A stretch of DNA of 6,485 bases from an uncultured Collinsella sp. (GTDB lineage: Bacteria; Actinomycetota; Coriobacteriia; Coriobacteriales; Coriobacteriaceae): contig CABUGR010000061.1 in the NCBI GenBank assembly GCA_902491135.1, forward strand, positions 1 through 6,485. Direction: 5' to 3'. The first letter of the stretch is position 1; each line of letters opens with the position of its first letter. Below, one piece after another: positions 6,099 to 6,485 of the stretch. The position numbers and the translations under genes are program-made. Under the pieces are notes generated by a model. The model was not told the DNA's origin, ran no database searches, and saw only the letters and a list, made by a program, of their open reading frames with translations.

Positions 6099-6163
6099 AA
6101 CTTGTCAAGTATCAAGTTGAAATTACCGTTCACCGAAGTTTTTCTACCGCTCTAGTAATACTT

Positions 6164-6173
6164 GTTCAAACAA
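6164..6173 (+). promoter_or_regulatory. Candidate GntR operator 4 (proximal, ABC receptor)
   Basis: GTTCAAACAA differs by one base from the 10-mer at 5070 and 5192, and the identity extends to GTTYAAACAACT with the regulator's own promoter. The wider TTGTTCAAACAA is palindromic at 10 of 12 positions. It overlaps the -35 of the receptor promoter. Confidence 0.55.
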
Positions 6174-6193
6174 CTAGCCAAATAGCGTATCGT
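6165..6193 (+). promoter_or_regulatory. Promoter of the ABC receptor gene
   Basis: TTCAAA (6165-6170) and TATCGT (6188-6193) are 17 bp apart. Both elements and the operator match the regulator's promoter, which has TTTAAA and the same TATCGT. Transcription near 6200 would give a leader of about 80 bases. Confidence 0.5.
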
Positions 6194-6207
6194 ACAAATC
6201 AGCAAAA

Positions 6208-6258
6208 GGGGCAAAGTCCCCGAGCCAATCTCCGAAGGCGGCGGCAAAGGGTGCCGCC
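6208..6258 (+). promoter_or_regulatory. Structured 5' leader of the ABC receptor gene
   Basis: Two hairpins are visible: GGGG/CCCC (6208-6211 with 6218-6221) and a strong 7-bp stem GGCGGCA/TGCCGCC (6240-6246 with 6252-6258) with loop AAGGG. The second hairpin ends 23 bases before the start codon and shares AAAGGGTG (6246-6253) with the true ribosome-binding site at 6267-6276. It lacks a U-tract, so it is not a terminator. It might stabilise the mRNA or act as a ribosome standby site. I do not recognise a known riboswitch. Confidence 0.4.
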
Positions 6259-6281
6259 ACGGTGTGAAAGGGTGGATTGTA

Positions 6282-6485
6282 ATGAAGAACGAAATGAGCA
6301 GAAGGCAGTTCCTGGGCTTCGCTGGTTCCGCGGCTGCGGTTCTTGGTCTGGGTCTCGTGGGCTGCGGCGGTTCTGCCGGCTCCGGCTCCTCTGCTTCTGG
6401 TGACGCTGCCGAGGTCTACTTCCTCCAATTCAAGCCTGAGGTCGACAAGGAGTGGAAGGAGATCGCCAAGGCCTATAAGAAGGAG
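6282..6485 (+). CDS. Sugar ABC transporter substrate-binding lipoprotein, N-terminus only (cut by window edge)
   Basis: The first 68 codons are present and the frame is open to the window end. The N-terminus MKNEMSRRQFLGFAG has a twin-arginine-type motif (SRRQFLG), a hydrophobic stretch (AAAVLGLGL) and the lipobox LVGC with Cys28, so it is probably a Tat-exported lipoprotein anchored on the outer face of the membrane. A Gly/Ser-rich spacer follows, then EVYFLQFKPEVDKEWKEIAK, typical of the start of family 1 (MalE-like) solute-binding proteins. The ATG at 6282 has AAAGGGTGGA (6267-6276) five bases upstream; the ATG at 6294 is a less well placed alternative. Its promoter shares the operator and -10 of the GntR gene, so it likely belongs to the same regulon. 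Permease genes would be expected beyond the window. The ligand is unknown; an oligosaccharide or alpha-glucoside is an inference from the neighbours. Confidence 0.85.
   Translation, partial: MKNEMSRRQFLGFAGSAAAVLGLGLVGCGGSAGSGSSASGDAAEVYFLQFKPEVDKEWKEIAKAYKKE

Larger units (their letters stand above)
5976..6281. other. 306-bp intergenic region: terminator, operators, promoter and structured leader
   Basis: No protein gene fits here. The region holds, in order, the terminator of the regulator gene (6014-6068), an operator-like GTTTATAC (6089-6096), a palindrome ACTTG-T-CAAGT (6100-6110), an AT-rich stretch, the operator/promoter at 6164-6193 and a GC-rich leader with two hairpins (6208-6258). 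The minus-strand open frames crossing it are antisense shadows. Confidence 0.8.

Noticed and set aside
6200..6281. Cyclic-di-GMP or other riboswitch in the ABC leader
   Set aside because: GGCAAAG recalls a fragment of the c-di-GMP-I aptamer, but the GACGCAAAGCC core and the remaining conserved positions are missing, and no expression-platform terminator is seen.
6174..6428. 84-codon minus-strand open frame over the ABC leader and signal peptide
   Set aside because: It is antisense to a lipoprotein signal sequence with a good ribosome-binding site and has no support of its own.
1..6485. CRISPR array, insertion sequence or prophage remnant
   Set aside because: I saw no regularly spaced repeats, transposase or integrase reading frame, or terminal inverted repeats with target duplications in the window.

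Overview
The window reads like chromosomal DNA of a GC-rich Gram-positive bacterium, most probably an actinobacterium of the Coriobacteriia (Collinsella-like). This is an inference from three things: a CwlM-like cytoplasmic peptidoglycan-binding protein (an actinobacterial trait), abundant PTS and GntR sugar genes, and a Tat-type lipoprotein sugar receptor. No marker in the window fixes the genus.

Layout. Positions 1-282 hold no protein gene. They contain a 9-bp hairpin (3-25), a compact structured region closed by two stacked helices (31-200), a T-arm-like TTCGAAT motif (about 205-231), and a strong terminator hairpin (238-269). A minus-strand tRNA-Gln(UUG) lies at 283-354. Next, all on the minus strand, come a CwlM-like protein with two peptidoglycan-binding domains and a degenerate amidase tail (393-1298), a long-chain trans-polyprenyl diphosphate synthase (1437-2501), and an 816-residue fusion of a glucose-family PTS permease (EIIC-EIIB, alpha-glucoside/maltose type) to a complete HAD (Cof-type) phosphatase (2576-5026). 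Across a 229-bp divergent intergenic region, a TreR-like GntR/UTRA repressor (5256-5975) is read rightward and closed by a long perfect terminator (6014-6068). The last gene, on the plus strand and cut by the window edge, is the N-terminus of a lipoprotein solute-binding protein of a sugar ABC transporter (6282-6485).

How they work together. A shared 10-bp motif, GTTYAWACAA, occurs four times, all in intergenic DNA: once in the early transcribed region of the PTS fusion, once over the -35 of the repressor promoter, and twice upstream of the ABC receptor. The promoters of the repressor and of the ABC receptor are nearly superimposable (GTTYAAACAACT, 11-12 bp, TATCGT). The simplest reading is a local regulon in which the GntR protein controls itself, a PTS route and an ABC route for related glucosides.

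The standout feature is the PTS-phosphatase fusion. The permease would deliver a sugar phosphate at the membrane, and the attached HAD domain keeps all four catalytic motifs, so it could dephosphorylate that product or a related metabolite. That would change both the metabolic fate of the sugar and the level of the likely repressor ligand. The domain calls are firm; the substrate and the regulatory logic are inference.
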